Assembly (NCBI GenBank): GCA_934168365.1
Contig: CAKPNJ010000002.1
Location: 62,001-126,000, forward strand
Origin: an uncultured Clostridia bacterium
GTDB taxonomy: Bacteria > Bacillota > Clostridia > TANB77 > CAG-508
Reading direction: 5' to 3'
DNA length: 64,000 bases
Position numbers and translations under genes: made by a program. This document shows, one piece after another, positions 9,143-17,775 of this stretch (positions are counted from its first letter, which is position 1; every line of letters begins with the position of its first letter). The notes below the pieces were generated by a model that worked only from the letters and a program-made list of their open reading frames with translations, ran no database searches and had not been told where the DNA came from.

Positions 9143-9467
9143 TTATATTGTACTTCTCCTCCATTTCTTGAAAGAAATTTTGGGCTGGTCTATAGTTTCC
9201 ATTTTCTATATCTGCTAGTCCTTTTTCTATTTTTTCATAAATGTCTTTTTTAAAGCTTTCGAAATCGTCAAATTTTTCATTGAAATGTTTATTAATTAAG
9301 TCTTCTATCCTCTTTTCTTCATATTGCTCATATGCTTCATTGCTTAATAATACTAAATCATTGTATCCATTTTTTGTAATATATATTGGTTCATTAGTTG
9401 CATGACACAACTTTGATATTTCATTATAATTATTTCTTAAATCTGCACAAGGTCTAATCAATGCCAT
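9135..9467 (-). CDS. Phd/YefM-type antitoxin
   Basis: This 110-aa protein has the Phd/YefM N-terminal DNA-binding fold, recognisable as MALIRPCADLRNNYNEIS, then EPIYITKNGYNDLVLLSNEAYEQ. Its acidic C-terminal half (~residues 55-110) would wrap the toxin. Phd-type antitoxins neutralise the toxin and repress their own promoter. The gene is first in a two-gene operon with the RelE/ParE toxin, overlapping it by 8 nt. The ATG follows AAAGGAGGAATTTTAA. The upstream 130 nt before the tRNA gene are very AT-rich and should contain the autoregulated promoter. Confidence 0.85.
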   Translation of the reverse strand: MALIRPCADLRNNYNEISKLCHATNEPIYITKNGYNDLVLLSNEAYEQYEEKRIEDLINKHFNEKFDDFESFKKDIYEKIEKGLADIENGNYRPAQNFFQEMEEKYNINE

Positions 9468-9597
9468 TTAAAATTCCTCCTTTAAAAATATATACAGATT
9501 ATATCAAAATTTTATCATTAGTACAATAGAAAATTTAATATTTTTTACTAAATTTCTAGCATTATGTAGAAATTTAGTATATAATTGTAATGTTCAT

Positions 9598-9682
9598 GCG
9601 AATATGCTGGAACTGGCAGACAGGCACGTTTGAGGGGCGTGTGCAGTATTGCGTGTGGGTTCAAGTCCCACTATTCGCACCA
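9598..9682 (+). tRNA. tRNA-Leu (anticodon GAG)
   Basis: This is an 85-nt cloverleaf with an encoded CCA. The acceptor stem is GCGAATA/TATTCGC, the D-arm contains GGAACTGGCAGAC, and the anticodon stem CACGT/GCGTG carries loop TTGAGGG (anticodon GAG, reading CUC and CUU). A long class II variable arm typical of tRNA-Leu follows, then the T-arm GTGGG-TTCAAGT-CCCAC. The discriminator base is A, as expected for leucine. Confidence 0.95.
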
Positions 9683-9704
9683 AATTTGTTTTAGGGGGAA
9701 TATT

Positions 9705-10274
9705 ATGAAAGAAGAATTTTTATTATTATTACAATCTGTTCAAAGAGAAGGTATGGACAAGTTACTTACATATATAGAAAAAACTGATTTTTTTAAAGCA
9801 CCTGCTAGTACAAGATTTCACGGAAATTATGAAGGTGGCTTATTAGAACATAGTTTAAATGTTTATCATTTATTAAAAGAGAAGTTATCTCACAAACCAT
9901 ATAGTGATATTGTTAAAGCATCTGATGAAACAATTATTTTAATTACCTTGCTACACGACTTTTGCAAAGCCAATTATTATACAGTTGATTATCGTAACAG
10001 AAAAAATGAAGATGGTATTTGGGTAAAAGAGCCATATTATACAGTTAATGATACTATTCCATATGGTCATGGTGAAAAATCTGTAATGATGATTACTAAA
10101 TTTATTGACTTAACTTTAGAAGAAATGTACTGTATTCGTTGGCATATGGGATTTACAGAACCAAAGGAATTATATAATACTATTAGTACTGTTTACGAAA
10201 GATACCCTCTTGCTTTAGCTTTACATGAAGCTGATTTGGAAGCAAGTTATATTCTTGAAGGTAGAAAAAAATAA
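9705..10274 (+). CDS. HD-domain hydrolase
   Basis: This is a 189-aa metal-dependent phosphohydrolase-type protein. HD-motif residues are visible: the first His in LLEHSLNVYHLL (~residue 52), the HD pair in LLHDFCKANYY (~residues 85-86), and later histidines in YGHGEKSVMM and IRWHMGF. Substrate is unknown; relatives act on nucleotides or nucleic acid ends. The start is the ATG at 9705, preceded by TTAGGGGGAATATT. A longer in-frame extension runs back into the tRNA-Leu gene and is not used. The stop is 2 nt before the rluA-type gene, so both are probably co-transcribed. Confidence 0.83.
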   Translation: MKEEFLLLLQSVQREGMDKLLTYIEKTDFFKAPASTRFHGNYEGGLLEHSLNVYHLLKEKLSHKPYSDIVKASDETIILITLLHDFCKANYYTVDYRNRKNEDGIWVKEPYYTVNDTIPYGHGEKSVMMITKFIDLTLEEMYCIRWHMGFTEPKELYNTISTVYERYPLALALHEADLEASYILEGRKK

Positions 10275-10276
10275 TT

Positions 10277-11155
10277 ATGAAATTAACATATGTAAATTCA
10301 AGTAAATATTCTAATGTTAAAGAGGTCTTGAAGGCGGAGTTTTCTATGTCTGATAGGCTTCTATTAAAGTTGAAAAAATTAGATAAAATTTATTTAAATG
10401 GCAATGTTACTTCTGTGAATCATTCAGTTCTTGAAAATGATTCAATTGAATGTTACCTAGATTATGAAGAAGATAACTCAAATATTGTACCTACTGAAAT
10501 GCCTCTTAACATTATATATGAAGATGAAGCTTACATAGTTGTAAGCAAGAATGCTGGTATTCCTGTTCATCCTTCTATGGATCATTACACAGATAGTCTT
10601 TCTAATGGAATTGCTTTTTATTTTAATCAAATTGGTTTAAAGAAGAAAATTAGACCTATTAACAGACTAGATAAAGATACTTCTGGTATTGTTATATTTG
10701 CTAAGAATGAGTATATTCAAGAATGTTTGGTTAGACAAATGAAGTCTAAGGAGTTTATAAAAAAGTACATTGCTGTTGTTGATGGCAATTTAGATAATCT
10801 CGAGGGAACTATAAATGCTCCTATTGCCAGAAAAGAAGGTAGTATTATCGAAAGATGTGTTAGTGCAACTGGCGATATTGCTATTACTCATTATAAAGTT
10901 CTAAAAAGAGAACCTGATTTTGACATAGTTGAATGTATCTTAGGAACTGGCAGAACTCACCAAATTCGTGTTCATTTTGCTTATTTAGGTCATAGTTTAT
11001 TAGGTGATACATTGTATGGTACAAGCTCAAATTTAATAAATAGACAAGCTTTACATGCTTATGAAGTTGAATTTATACACCCACTTTCAAAGAAAAAAGT
11101 AAAATATATTGCAACTGTTCCTGAAGACTTAAATAAACTTATGGAAAACGCGTAG
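10277..11155 (+). CDS. RluA-family RNA pseudouridine synthase
   Basis: The enzyme isomerises uridine to pseudouridine in rRNA or tRNA. The 292-aa protein has an N-terminal S4-like RNA-binding region (residues ~12-75), the catalytic-aspartate motif RLDKDTSG (~residues 134-141) and the family motif GRTHQIRVH (~225-233). Which of the RluC/RluD/YlyB-type substrates it modifies cannot be assigned. The ATG starts 2 nt after the HD gene stop. Its stop codon lies inside the stem of a bidirectional hairpin. Confidence 0.93.
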   Translation: MKLTYVNSSKYSNVKEVLKAEFSMSDRLLLKLKKLDKIYLNGNVTSVNHSVLENDSIECYLDYEEDNSNIVPTEMPLNIIYEDEAYIVVSKNAGIPVHPSMDHYTDSLSNGIAFYFNQIGLKKKIRPINRLDKDTSGIVIFAKNEYIQECLVRQMKSKEFIKKYIAVVDGNLDNLEGTINAPIARKEGSIIERCVSATGDIAITHYKVLKREPDFDIVECILGTGRTHQIRVHFAYLGHSLLGDTLYGTSSNLINRQALHAYEVEFIHPLSKKKVKYIATVPEDLNKLMENA

Positions 11156-11172
11156 GCACTTACCTACGCGTT
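11147..11172. terminator. Bidirectional hairpin between the RluA-type gene and rnpB
   Basis: A 10-bp perfect GC-rich stem (AACGCGTAGG / CCTACGCGTT) with a 6-nt loop contains the stop codon of the upstream gene. On the minus strand TTTTCC follows, so it can also end rnpB transcripts. Confidence 0.75.
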
Positions 11173-11189
11173 CTTCATTTAATATAGTA

Positions 11190-11532
11190 AATCTATAAGC
11201 CGGGTTCTGTCATTTAAGATAGTCATTTATCTACTACTTATATTACTATAAGTCTCATGCCACCAAATTGGAAGATGACGAGTAGTCTTAGCCTTCCTGC
11301 TCGGTGTTGCTCCAGATGGGGTTTACACTGCCTAATATGTCACCATATTAGCGGTAGGCTCTTACCCTGCCTTTTCACCCTTACTGTATAAATACAGCGG
11401 TTATTTTCTGTTGCACTTTCCTTAAGGTTACCCTCACTGGACGTTATCCAGCATCATTACTCTATGGAGCCCAGACTTTCCTCGTACGCAGCCTTTCGGC
11501 TTTGCTATACGCGACTATCCAACTTACTACCT
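11190..11532 (-). ncRNA. rnpB: RNase P RNA
   Basis: This is the catalytic RNA of ribonuclease P, which matures tRNA 5' ends. On the minus strand the conserved 5' core GAGGAAAGTCTGGGCTCC (near 11480) and the 3' core ending in ACAGAACCCGGCTTATAG (near 11195-11215) are present. Between them lie the conserved AAACCCCATCTGGAGCAA and CAGGGTAAGAGCC elements. The overall layout looks like the ancestral A type common in Clostridia, although I assigned that by inspection only. Ends are approximate to within ~10 nt. Confidence 0.95.
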
Positions 11533-11631
11533 TTCTATTATACAACATTTTTATTCAAAATTCAAACTTTTTGGCTTGTTTTGTCATAAATTCGCTATTG
11601 TAGAACAAATGTCGTTTTGTGAATAATATTT

Positions 11632-14600
11632 TTACTCTGTCCTTAGTGCAATTACTGGATCTTTTTTAGAGGCTGCTCTTGCTGGTATTATTCCTCCAAT
11701 TAAAGTTAGTATTACGCTTAGTATAATTAAAATTATTGCATTCATAGGTGTTAAAGCTGCATTAAGTGGTATGTTTCCGGTAAAGTGATGTAGTACAGTA
11801 TTTATAATTGGTATAAGTATATATGTTATTCCTATTCCAAATAGTCCTGATAGTAAGCCTATAATAAATGTTTCTGCATTAAATATTGAAGAAATATTAT
11901 GCTTTGATGCACCAATAGCTCTTAGTATTCCAATTTCTTTTGTTCTTTCATATACTGAAATGTATGTTATTATTCCTATCATTATTGATGATACTACTAG
12001 CGAAATTGATACAAATGCTATAAGCACATAAGTAACTGCATTTACTATTGTTTTCACAGAGTCCATAAGTATTCCAGTAGTGTCTGTATATTTTATTTCT
12101 TTTTCTTCTTCAACTGTATCATTGTATGAATTTATAAATTCTTTAAAATGTTCTTTTCCATCAAAACTGTTAAAGTAAAAAGAAATATATGTTGGCTCTT
12201 CTTTATCTTGGTAGCCTAAAGAAATCAAGTTTGTTTTTGCATTTGTTTCCGTTTTTGATACCATTGCTGTTACTATCCTTGTAATTTCTTCTTCAGTCAT
12301 TTTTAATTTAAATGCACTAGCTATTTTATCTTGGTCAACATTAAATGATGATGCAATACTTGTTGTCAAATTTGTTGTAAGCTCTCCTACTTTTGTTAAT
12401 ATTGCCTTTTTCATTGTTGCTTCTGTCATTGCTCTTGCCATTGTTTCTATTGTTGCCTGTATAGCTGTATTACCTGTATAAGTTGTAATTGCTTGTGTTA
12501 CAATTTCTGGATAAACCACAGCTGTTGGATTTGTAGGGTCTTGTGTTAATGATGGATTTATTGCATAAAATGAGTTTATATAAATTTGCAATAATCCTTT
12601 TAATAATCCAGAATATGTGGTTTTGAAAGTGACTTTAGGTATAACATATTTTGTTTCTAATTCTTTCAATATTTTTTCCGCTTCACTTGTACCTAAATAA
12701 TTGCTAACCACATTTTCTATGTCATTTAAACTTACATTTCCTGTTATACTGTTAAACATTCCATTTGCTAAAGTATTAAGACTTGTTGCAAAGTTCTCTT
12801 TTGCTGGTGTTATATCAGTAGTAATTGAATTATTTATTTCTGACATATACCCTTCTGTTTGTTTTTGTAAAGTTTTTTGATCTAATTTTATATCAAATGC
12901 ACTTTGTAATTTTTGTGAATCAACACTAACCAAATCCGCAAAATCTAAATCTAGTTTATTTGACTTATCATCAAATTTTGAACCTGATATAACATCTATT
13001 TTATCATTTTCTATTTGTTTTTTAACTATCTCTGTATCCTTTGAATAATCAATAATATTGTCTATTAGTTTGCTAGTATATACAACACCTGGACTTAGTG
13101 CCATTGTTGTTACTCCTGCCTTAGGACATACAACACCAACAATTCTTAGGTTAATTCCATTATCATATAGCTTTTGCAAATACTTATCATCTTCTGTCAT
13201 GTCTTCATAAACATCATATCTGCTATTATATTTATATTTGTCTGTTGGCATTATTAGTTTAAACTCTAATTTCATTAAATCTTCATATGATAAGGTAAAT
13301 GGCTCATTGTTTAGTTCTACCTTTTCTCCACTCATTACTTTTGCAACAATATCTGTTAATTCTTTGGTGTCCCTTAATCCTAAAGAATATACTAATAAAT
13401 CTGATATGCTATTAGGTTCTGATAACACAAGTACCATTTCATCATACTCTTGTGGCCAATGCCCTGCTAATACCTCATATGAATTATTTAAAGTTTGTTT
13501 ATCATCTATCATTTGTGAAAACACTGATGCCATTGATGAATATGAGCTTAACATGCTTGAACCATATATTGAGTTAAATAAGTTATTTGGATTTAGTTGT
13601 GCTATTTCTCCTGTGGCATCTTTGGTATATATCAATGGATCTATGCTATAACTATATTTTACCGTTGAAATATCTTTTTCAATTTGATTATAGTTCGTTT
13701 CTAGATATTTCTTGAAACTTTTTAGGTCATTTGTACTTATGTTAGATAACATTGTAGAAAGGTATTGTTCCTCTTTTACTTCATTTGAATTGTTGTTTTC
13801 ACTGTTGCTAGTAGTCATTGAAAGTAGCATACCTGTAATATCACTTGTTTTTTGCATAATTGTTAATGGATATGAGGTTAATGTGCTTTCTTGTATATGG
13901 TCAACATAGTTTTGAAATCCATTTGACACAGACTGTATAAGTGCAATTCCAATTATTCCAATTGAACCTGCAAAAGCCACCAATATTGTTCTTCCCTTTT
14001 TTGTCAATAAATTGTTTAGGCTTAGTCTAAATGCTGTCCAGAATTTCATCGAGGTTTTACCTATTTTACTGTTTCTTTTAACTTCCTTTTGTTCTATGTT
14101 TGTTATAGGGTTTGAATCTTCTGTAATAAGTCCATCTAGTATTTTTATAATTCTTGTAGAATATTTTTCTGCAAGTTCGGGGTTATGTGTAACCATTATA
14201 ATTAACTTGTTCTTAGAAATTTCTTTTAAAATTTCCATTACTTGCACACTAGTTTTTGTATCTAATGCTCCTGTTGGTTCGTCTGCTAATATTATTTCTG
14301 GATCATTTACTAATGCTCTAGCTATTGCAACTCTTTGCATTTGACCACCAGATAATTGATTTGGCTTTTTATATATTTGATCTTTTAATCCAACATCTTC
14401 TAATGCTTTTATTGCTCTTTGTTTTCTTTCTTTTTTTGATATGCCACCTATAGTTAGCGCTAGTTCAACATTTGCTAGTACTGTTTGATGTGATATTAAA
14501 TTATAGTTTTGAAAAACAAATCCGACTTTGTAATTTCTATATGCGTCCCAGTCTCTATCTTTAAAATCCTTAGTTGATTTATTGTCTATTATTAAGTCTC

Positions 14601-14778
14601 CACTTGTGTATCTATCAAGTCCGCCAATCACGTTTAATAAAGTGGTCTTTCCACAACCACTTTGACCTAATATTGACACAAATTCTGCTTCTCTAAATTC
14701 TATATTTATTCCTTTTAAAGCCTCAACTCTTTCGTCACCCATTTCATAGGTTTTAGTAATACTTTTTAACTTTAACAT
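11632..14778 (-). CDS. MacB/FtsX-type ABC transporter, ATPase fused to permease
   Basis: This 1048-aa protein fuses an ABC ATPase to an FtsX-like permease. The ATPase (~1-220) has Walker A GQSGCGKT (38-45), signature LSGGQ (142-146) and Walker B ILADEPTG (163-170). TM1 is near residues 262-285 and three further TM helices lie near the C-terminus (~915-940, ~970-990, ~1015-1035). Between TM1 and TM2 is an extracellular region of ~630 residues, unusually large for this class and partly predicted helical. MacB-type systems do not transport through the membrane but drive extracytoplasmic events such as peptide or lipoprotein handling. No two-component system is adjacent. The ATG follows AGAGGATAAGTAA. 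Confidence 0.9.
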   Translation of the reverse strand: MLKLKSITKTYEMGDERVEALKGINIEFREAEFVSILGQSGCGKTTLLNVIGGLDRYTSGDLIIDNKSTKDFKDRDWDAYRNYKVGFVFQNYNLISHQTVLANVELALTIGGISKKERKQRAIKALEDVGLKDQIYKKPNQLSGGQMQRVAIARALVNDPEIILADEPTGALDTKTSVQVMEILKEISKNKLIIMVTHNPELAEKYSTRIIKILDGLITEDSNPITNIEQKEVKRNSKIGKTSMKFWTAFRLSLNNLLTKKGRTILVAFAGSIGIIGIALIQSVSNGFQNYVDHIQESTLTSYPLTIMQKTSDITGMLLSMTTSNSENNNSNEVKEEQYLSTMLSNISTNDLKSFKKYLETNYNQIEKDISTVKYSYSIDPLIYTKDATGEIAQLNPNNLFNSIYGSSMLSSYSSMASVFSQMIDDKQTLNNSYEVLAGHWPQEYDEMVLVLSEPNSISDLLVYSLGLRDTKELTDIVAKVMSGEKVELNNEPFTLSYEDLMKLEFKLIMPTDKYKYNSRYDVYEDMTEDDKYLQKLYDNGINLRIVGVVCPKAGVTTMALSPGVVYTSKLIDNIIDYSKDTEIVKKQIENDKIDVISGSKFDDKSNKLDLDFADLVSVDSQKLQSAFDIKLDQKTLQKQTEGYMSEINNSITTDITPAKENFATSLNTLANGMFNSITGNVSLNDIENVVSNYLGTSEAEKILKELETKYVIPKVTFKTTYSGLLKGLLQIYINSFYAINPSLTQDPTNPTAVVYPEIVTQAITTYTGNTAIQATIETMARAMTEATMKKAILTKVGELTTNLTTSIASSFNVDQDKIASAFKLKMTEEEITRIVTAMVSKTETNAKTNLISLGYQDKEEPTYISFYFNSFDGKEHFKEFINSYNDTVEEEKEIKYTDTTGILMDSVKTIVNAVTYVLIAFVSISLVVSSIMIGIITYISVYERTKEIGILRAIGASKHNISSIFNAETFIIGLLSGLFGIGITYILIPIINTVLHHFTGNIPLNAALTPMNAIILIILSVILTLIGGIIPARAASKKDPVIALRTE

Positions 14779-14855
14779 TTACTTATCCTCTAATCATTTT
14801 TATCACTGATTTATTCTAACATAGTTATATCAAATTCTCAATGTTTTTATGCATA

Positions 14856-14889
14856 AAGAATGTAAGTACTTTTTAATACTTACATTCTT
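14856..14889 (-). terminator. Terminator of the 14893-15543 gene
   Basis: A 13-bp perfect stem (AAGAATGTAAGTA / TACTTACATTCTT) with an 8-nt loop is followed on the minus strand by TTATGCATAAAAACA. The same ATGCATAAA tail follows the next terminator at 15792-15824. Confidence 0.7.
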
Positions 14890-14892
14890 AAT

Positions 14893-15543
14893 CTATCTAG
14901 ACATATCATCTATTTCACTTTGTAATTTTTGAATTTGTGCTTTTCTTTTAGCGATTTCTGCTTGTTTTTTTGCTTCAATTGATTCTCTAAGTTCTCTTCT
15001 ACGATTTACCATTAGTTCTGAATTATGAGATGCTTGTCCAACTATCATTGAGAAGATTTTTTTATATCCTTCCTCTGTTTCTTTCACTCCACCTATGTAT
15101 TTACCACAAGGTCTTTCTGGATTTTCCTTTAGACCTTCCTCAAGATATTTATTTACCCTATTTTGTTCTAGTAAATTTTTCATTACTGTTACGCAATATT
15201 TTTCATCTGCTTCTAATAATGCTGGATCAATTTGTGCAAGTACTCCTTTATATGCTTTTGCACTTAAACTTTCGCCTTCACCTACAAATACAGCATCATC
15301 TCGATTATACCATGAAACTAAACAGTTTTGTACTGCTTGATTTGCAAGTACTACTGGTCTATTTCCTACAACTAATCTTGTAGAATCATACAATTGACCT
15401 ACTTTTATTTTATTATCATAAAAGTCAATTTGTAATCTTCCATCTTTAGTTGTACTATATTCTATTTCATATTCTTTTTGTGGTTTTTGAGTTTCGTTTT
15501 TCATTTCTGGTGATTTCTTTTTTAACATATCTAATAATCCCAT
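14893..15543 (-). CDS. Uncharacterised cytoplasmic protein with C-terminal coiled coil
   Basis: I do not recognise a named family. The 216-aa product has no signal peptide. It starts MGLLDMLKKK, has a charged linker to ~residue 30, a globular middle containing GRLQIDFYDNK and NRPVVLANQAVQNCLVSWYNRDD, and a C-terminal coiled coil (~175-216) rich in Arg, Glu and Lys ending IQKLQSEIDDMSR. The ATG at 15543 is chosen for its AAGGAGTTGAGAATT. An open frame extends 62 codons further upstream but runs through the palindrome at 15613-15729 and has no ribosome binding site. Its neighbour at 15833-16279 is also a coiled-coil protein. Confidence 0.75.
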   Translation of the reverse strand: MGLLDMLKKKSPEMKNETQKPQKEYEIEYSTTKDGRLQIDFYDNKIKVGQLYDSTRLVVGNRPVVLANQAVQNCLVSWYNRDDAVFVGEGESLSAKAYKGVLAQIDPALLEADEKYCVTVMKNLLEQNRVNKYLEEGLKENPERPCGKYIGGVKETEEGYKKIFSMIVGQASHNSELMVNRRRELRESIEAKKQAEIAKRKAQIQKLQSEIDDMSR

Positions 15544-15612
15544 AATTCTCAACTCCTTATATACCATATTATACCATATGTTCGAAAAAACTGCAAACTC
15601 CGCCATTTCTTT

Positions 15613-15729
15613 GTGACTAAGGGTAACTATGGGGACGGGGTCAAAAAGCACCCAATTATGATTTTTTGTTAGCCATATTTTTGTAATTGGGTGCTTTTTG
15701 ACCCCGTCCCCATAGTTACCCTTAGTCAC
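15613..15729. repeat. GGGGACGG palindrome, copy 1 (REP/BIME-like)
   Basis: Two perfect 46-bp inverted arms (15613-15658 and 15684-15729) flank a 25-nt spacer. Each arm contains GGGGACGGGGTCAAAAAGC and ends in ACCCAATTA. The core is shared with copies at 16361-16469 and, in shorter form, 30437-30523. It lies between two minus-strand genes and could fold as one very long hairpin in RNA or as a cruciform in DNA. Confidence 0.9.
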
Positions 15730-15791
15730 TCATACTTTTCAATTTTTAAGACATTCTCAAAAATAATTAACATATTTTTATGCATAAAGAA

Positions 15792-15824
15792 GTTCAAGAA
15801 TCTATAATCTATAAATTCTTGAAC
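15792..15824 (-). terminator. Terminator of the 15833-16279 gene
   Basis: A stem of GTTCAAGAAT / ATTCTTGAAC with a 13-nt loop is followed on the minus strand by TTCTTTATGCATAAA. On the plus strand TTTTTA follows, so it may work both ways. Confidence 0.65.
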
Positions 15825-15832
15825 TTTTTAAA

Positions 15833-16279
15833 TTATTCATCTTTTCCATATTTCTCATCATATTCTTTTTGTGCATCAACAGCTTCTAAGAATGCTACTT
15901 TTGCTTCTTCTGCTGCAAGTAATGCTAAAGTTACACATTGTTCTGCATATTCTAATTCATTATCAATATATTTAGATAATTTCTCTTTGTCATATGCTTC
16001 TTTTCTTTCTTGAATATTTTCTTTTGCCACTTTGAAGTTCATTTGAGCTCTTAATAATTCACTTGAAATTTTGCTTTTTCCTCTTTCTGATGCAATTCTG
16101 CATTGCTCTTTTGCAGCTTCTAGACCGCTTTGTGCATCTTTCATTTTTGCTGATAATACATCTTTTGCTTCCATTCCTGCTATTATTACTGTATCTGTTC
16201 CATCTTTAATTTTTGCGTTTAACTCCTTCATTTTTGCATTAAATTCTTCCATTTTTTGTTTTCTTTCTTCTTTGTCCAT
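15833..16279 (-). CDS. Small helical coiled-coil protein, function unknown
   Basis: This 148-aa soluble protein is almost entirely helical and highly charged. It resembles no family I can name with confidence. Blocks such as RKQKMEEFNAKMKELNAK, AKMKDAQSGLEAAKEQ and LALLAAEEAKVAFLEA repeat in heptads, as in scaffold or phage-shock-like proteins, but no PspA signature is evident. The start is the ATG at 16279, 9 nt after AGGAGG; a TTG two codons upstream is too close to that site. It is flanked on both sides by GGGGACGG palindromes. Confidence 0.7.
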   Translation of the reverse strand: MDKEERKQKMEEFNAKMKELNAKIKDGTDTVIIAGMEAKDVLSAKMKDAQSGLEAAKEQCRIASERGKSKISSELLRAQMNFKVAKENIQERKEAYDKEKLSKYIDNELEYAEQCVTLALLAAEEAKVAFLEAVDAQKEYDEKYGKDE

Positions 16280-16360
16280 AATCAATTACCTCCTAAAATA
16301 ATTTACTTACTAATATATACCATAACATTGTGAACATTTTGTGAATTTAACAAGATATCT

Positions 16361-16469
16361 TTGGGTGACTTTGGGGACGGGGTCAAAAAGCACCCAATTG
16401 CCAAAAAATATGTTTAACAAAAAAATTTATAATTAGGTACTTTTTGACCCCGTCCCCAAAGTCACCCAA
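16361..16469. repeat. GGGGACGG palindrome, copy 2
   Basis: Arms 16361-16399 and 16431-16469 are complementary at 37 of 39 positions. They share with copy 1 the 25-nt run that begins GGGGACGGGGTC and ends CACCCAATT. Each arm is itself a hairpin (TTGGGTG / CACCCAA). The right arm supplies the stop codon of the adjacent exported-protein gene. Confidence 0.9.
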
Positions 16470-17343
16470 CTATAATTTCCATCTTGCTCATTAGGTTTCT
16501 ATATTCTATGAAAAATATTTCTTTGTCTTGTAATCCTACTGCTTTTTTTAGTTCATTTATCGAGATATAGCATTGGCTCATAGTTGCTTGGTTTGTATAA
16601 TCATTTGTTACTGTGTTTAATAAATTTGAAAATATTTTTTCTGCAGTTGCTAGTTTTGCATTTGCTTCGTTCCATTTTCCATTTGTTACATCTGTATATG
16701 CTGCTACAGAATTGTATTGAATTGTTAATATATCTGTTTTTCTAGTGTCTTTATCATATGCTTTTCTATATTCTAATATTTTTCCATATATTCCTGTTAT
16801 TTCATTCATTGCATTTGCCTTGTTTTTGGCTTTTACTGCTTGAGTTGCTCTATTTAGTCCATCATTAAAAGTTAATATTGCATTATTATCAATGTTTAAA
16901 CTGTATAAGTCAATGCTCACAGTGTTCCATACTTGATATATTTGCTCCACTTCTGTTTCAATTTTATCCCATTTTGCATCATATTTACCATCATTTTTTA
17001 ATATTCCATTTTGAACTGTATCTGTTTTATTTTCTACTTTACTATTTTGCTGCAAATTATCATTTCCCTGTGTTTTGTTTTTGTCTGCTTGATCACCCAA
17101 GTTTGTGTTTATATTAGTTTGTATTTTAGGCTCTGTTTCTTGAAGTCTATTATCTCCAATAGTAAGGCCATTAAAATCTCCAAGCATTGTTACAAAATAT
17201 TGATTTAAATACATCAATTCTTGTGTAACTTTATCTTCTATTTTATTGTCATTACTATCTCCTTTTGCATAAGCAACTAAAGAAGATAGAATTATAATTG
17301 TTATAATTACTGCAATTATCATAATTATTATTGTTCTTTTCAT
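16462..17343 (-). CDS. Exported protein of unknown function
   Basis: This is a 293-aa protein with an N-terminal signal or anchor (residues ~4-25, ending AYAKG). A low-complexity Asn/Gln/Lys/Asp-rich linker (~60-115) follows, then a helical C-terminal domain (~120-290) with no family I recognise; conserved-looking pieces are WDKIETEVEQIYQVWNTV and AYTDVTNGKWNEA. The start is the ATG at 17343 after AAAGGTGGAAATT. A longer frame upstream lacks a ribosome binding site. The last two residues and the TGA stop come from the arm of palindrome copy 2, so the repeat inserted at or arose on the gene's 3' end. Confidence 0.72.
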   Translation of the reverse strand: MKRTIIIMIIAVIITIIILSSLVAYAKGDSNDNKIEDKVTQELMYLNQYFVTMLGDFNGLTIGDNRLQETEPKIQTNINTNLGDQADKNKTQGNDNLQQNSKVENKTDTVQNGILKNDGKYDAKWDKIETEVEQIYQVWNTVSIDLYSLNIDNNAILTFNDGLNRATQAVKAKNKANAMNEITGIYGKILEYRKAYDKDTRKTDILTIQYNSVAAYTDVTNGKWNEANAKLATAEKIFSNLLNTVTNDYTNQATMSQCYISINELKKAVGLQDKEIFFIEYRNLMSKMEIIVG

Positions 17344-17445
17344 AATTTCCACCTTTCTAAGCATATTATTTGCAAAAAATTGCCTTTTATTCTTAAGTAT
17401 AATTATTTTTATTTTTTTAATACTAATTATGAAGGAGATTTTTTT

Positions 17446-17721
17446 ATGAATGCAATTGTTAAATTGTATAGTACTAAAAGTGGCGAAATTTTTAAATTTT
17501 TGCAACATTTTTCCAAAGACATTAGTTCTATTGATGATGATTTATTGTGGCAAAAAAATTATGAAAATCCTATTGAAATTGCTGATATTATTAGTGCTTT
17601 GCTTGAAAACGATTATGATATAAATATGTGGATTAGTTTGGATAAGGGTGTTTTTATAAATGTGACTGAGTATAATGCAGATGACATTATTAGATATTTA
17701 TTTGAAAGATATCCTTATTAA
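17446..17721 (+). CDS. Small conserved hypothetical protein
   Basis: This 91-aa cytoplasmic protein starts MNAIVKLYSTKSGEI and ends IRYLFERYPY. It has an internal ENPIEIADII segment and an NMWISLDKGVFINV strand. From memory, similar short proteins of this pattern occur in many Clostridia, but I know of no function. The ATG at 17446 follows GAAGGAGATTTTTTT. It lies upstream of asd on the same strand with a ~55-nt gap and could share a transcript with it. Confidence 0.72.
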   Translation: MNAIVKLYSTKSGEIFKFLQHFSKDISSIDDDLLWQKNYENPIEIADIISALLENDYDINMWISLDKGVFINVTEYNADDIIRYLFERYPY

Positions 17722-17775
17722 ATTAAGCACTTTTTTATTTTTTATTCATAAAATCTACTAGAAAGGTGTGATTTT

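Noticed and set aside
9630..9704. Longer N-terminus of the HD protein
   Set aside because: It would be translated from inside the tRNA-Leu gene. The ATG at 9705 has a strong ribosome binding site.
15544..15729. 62-codon N-terminal extension of the 14893 gene
   Set aside because: It runs through palindrome copy 1 and has no ribosome binding site, while the ATG at 15543 has AAGGAG at good distance.
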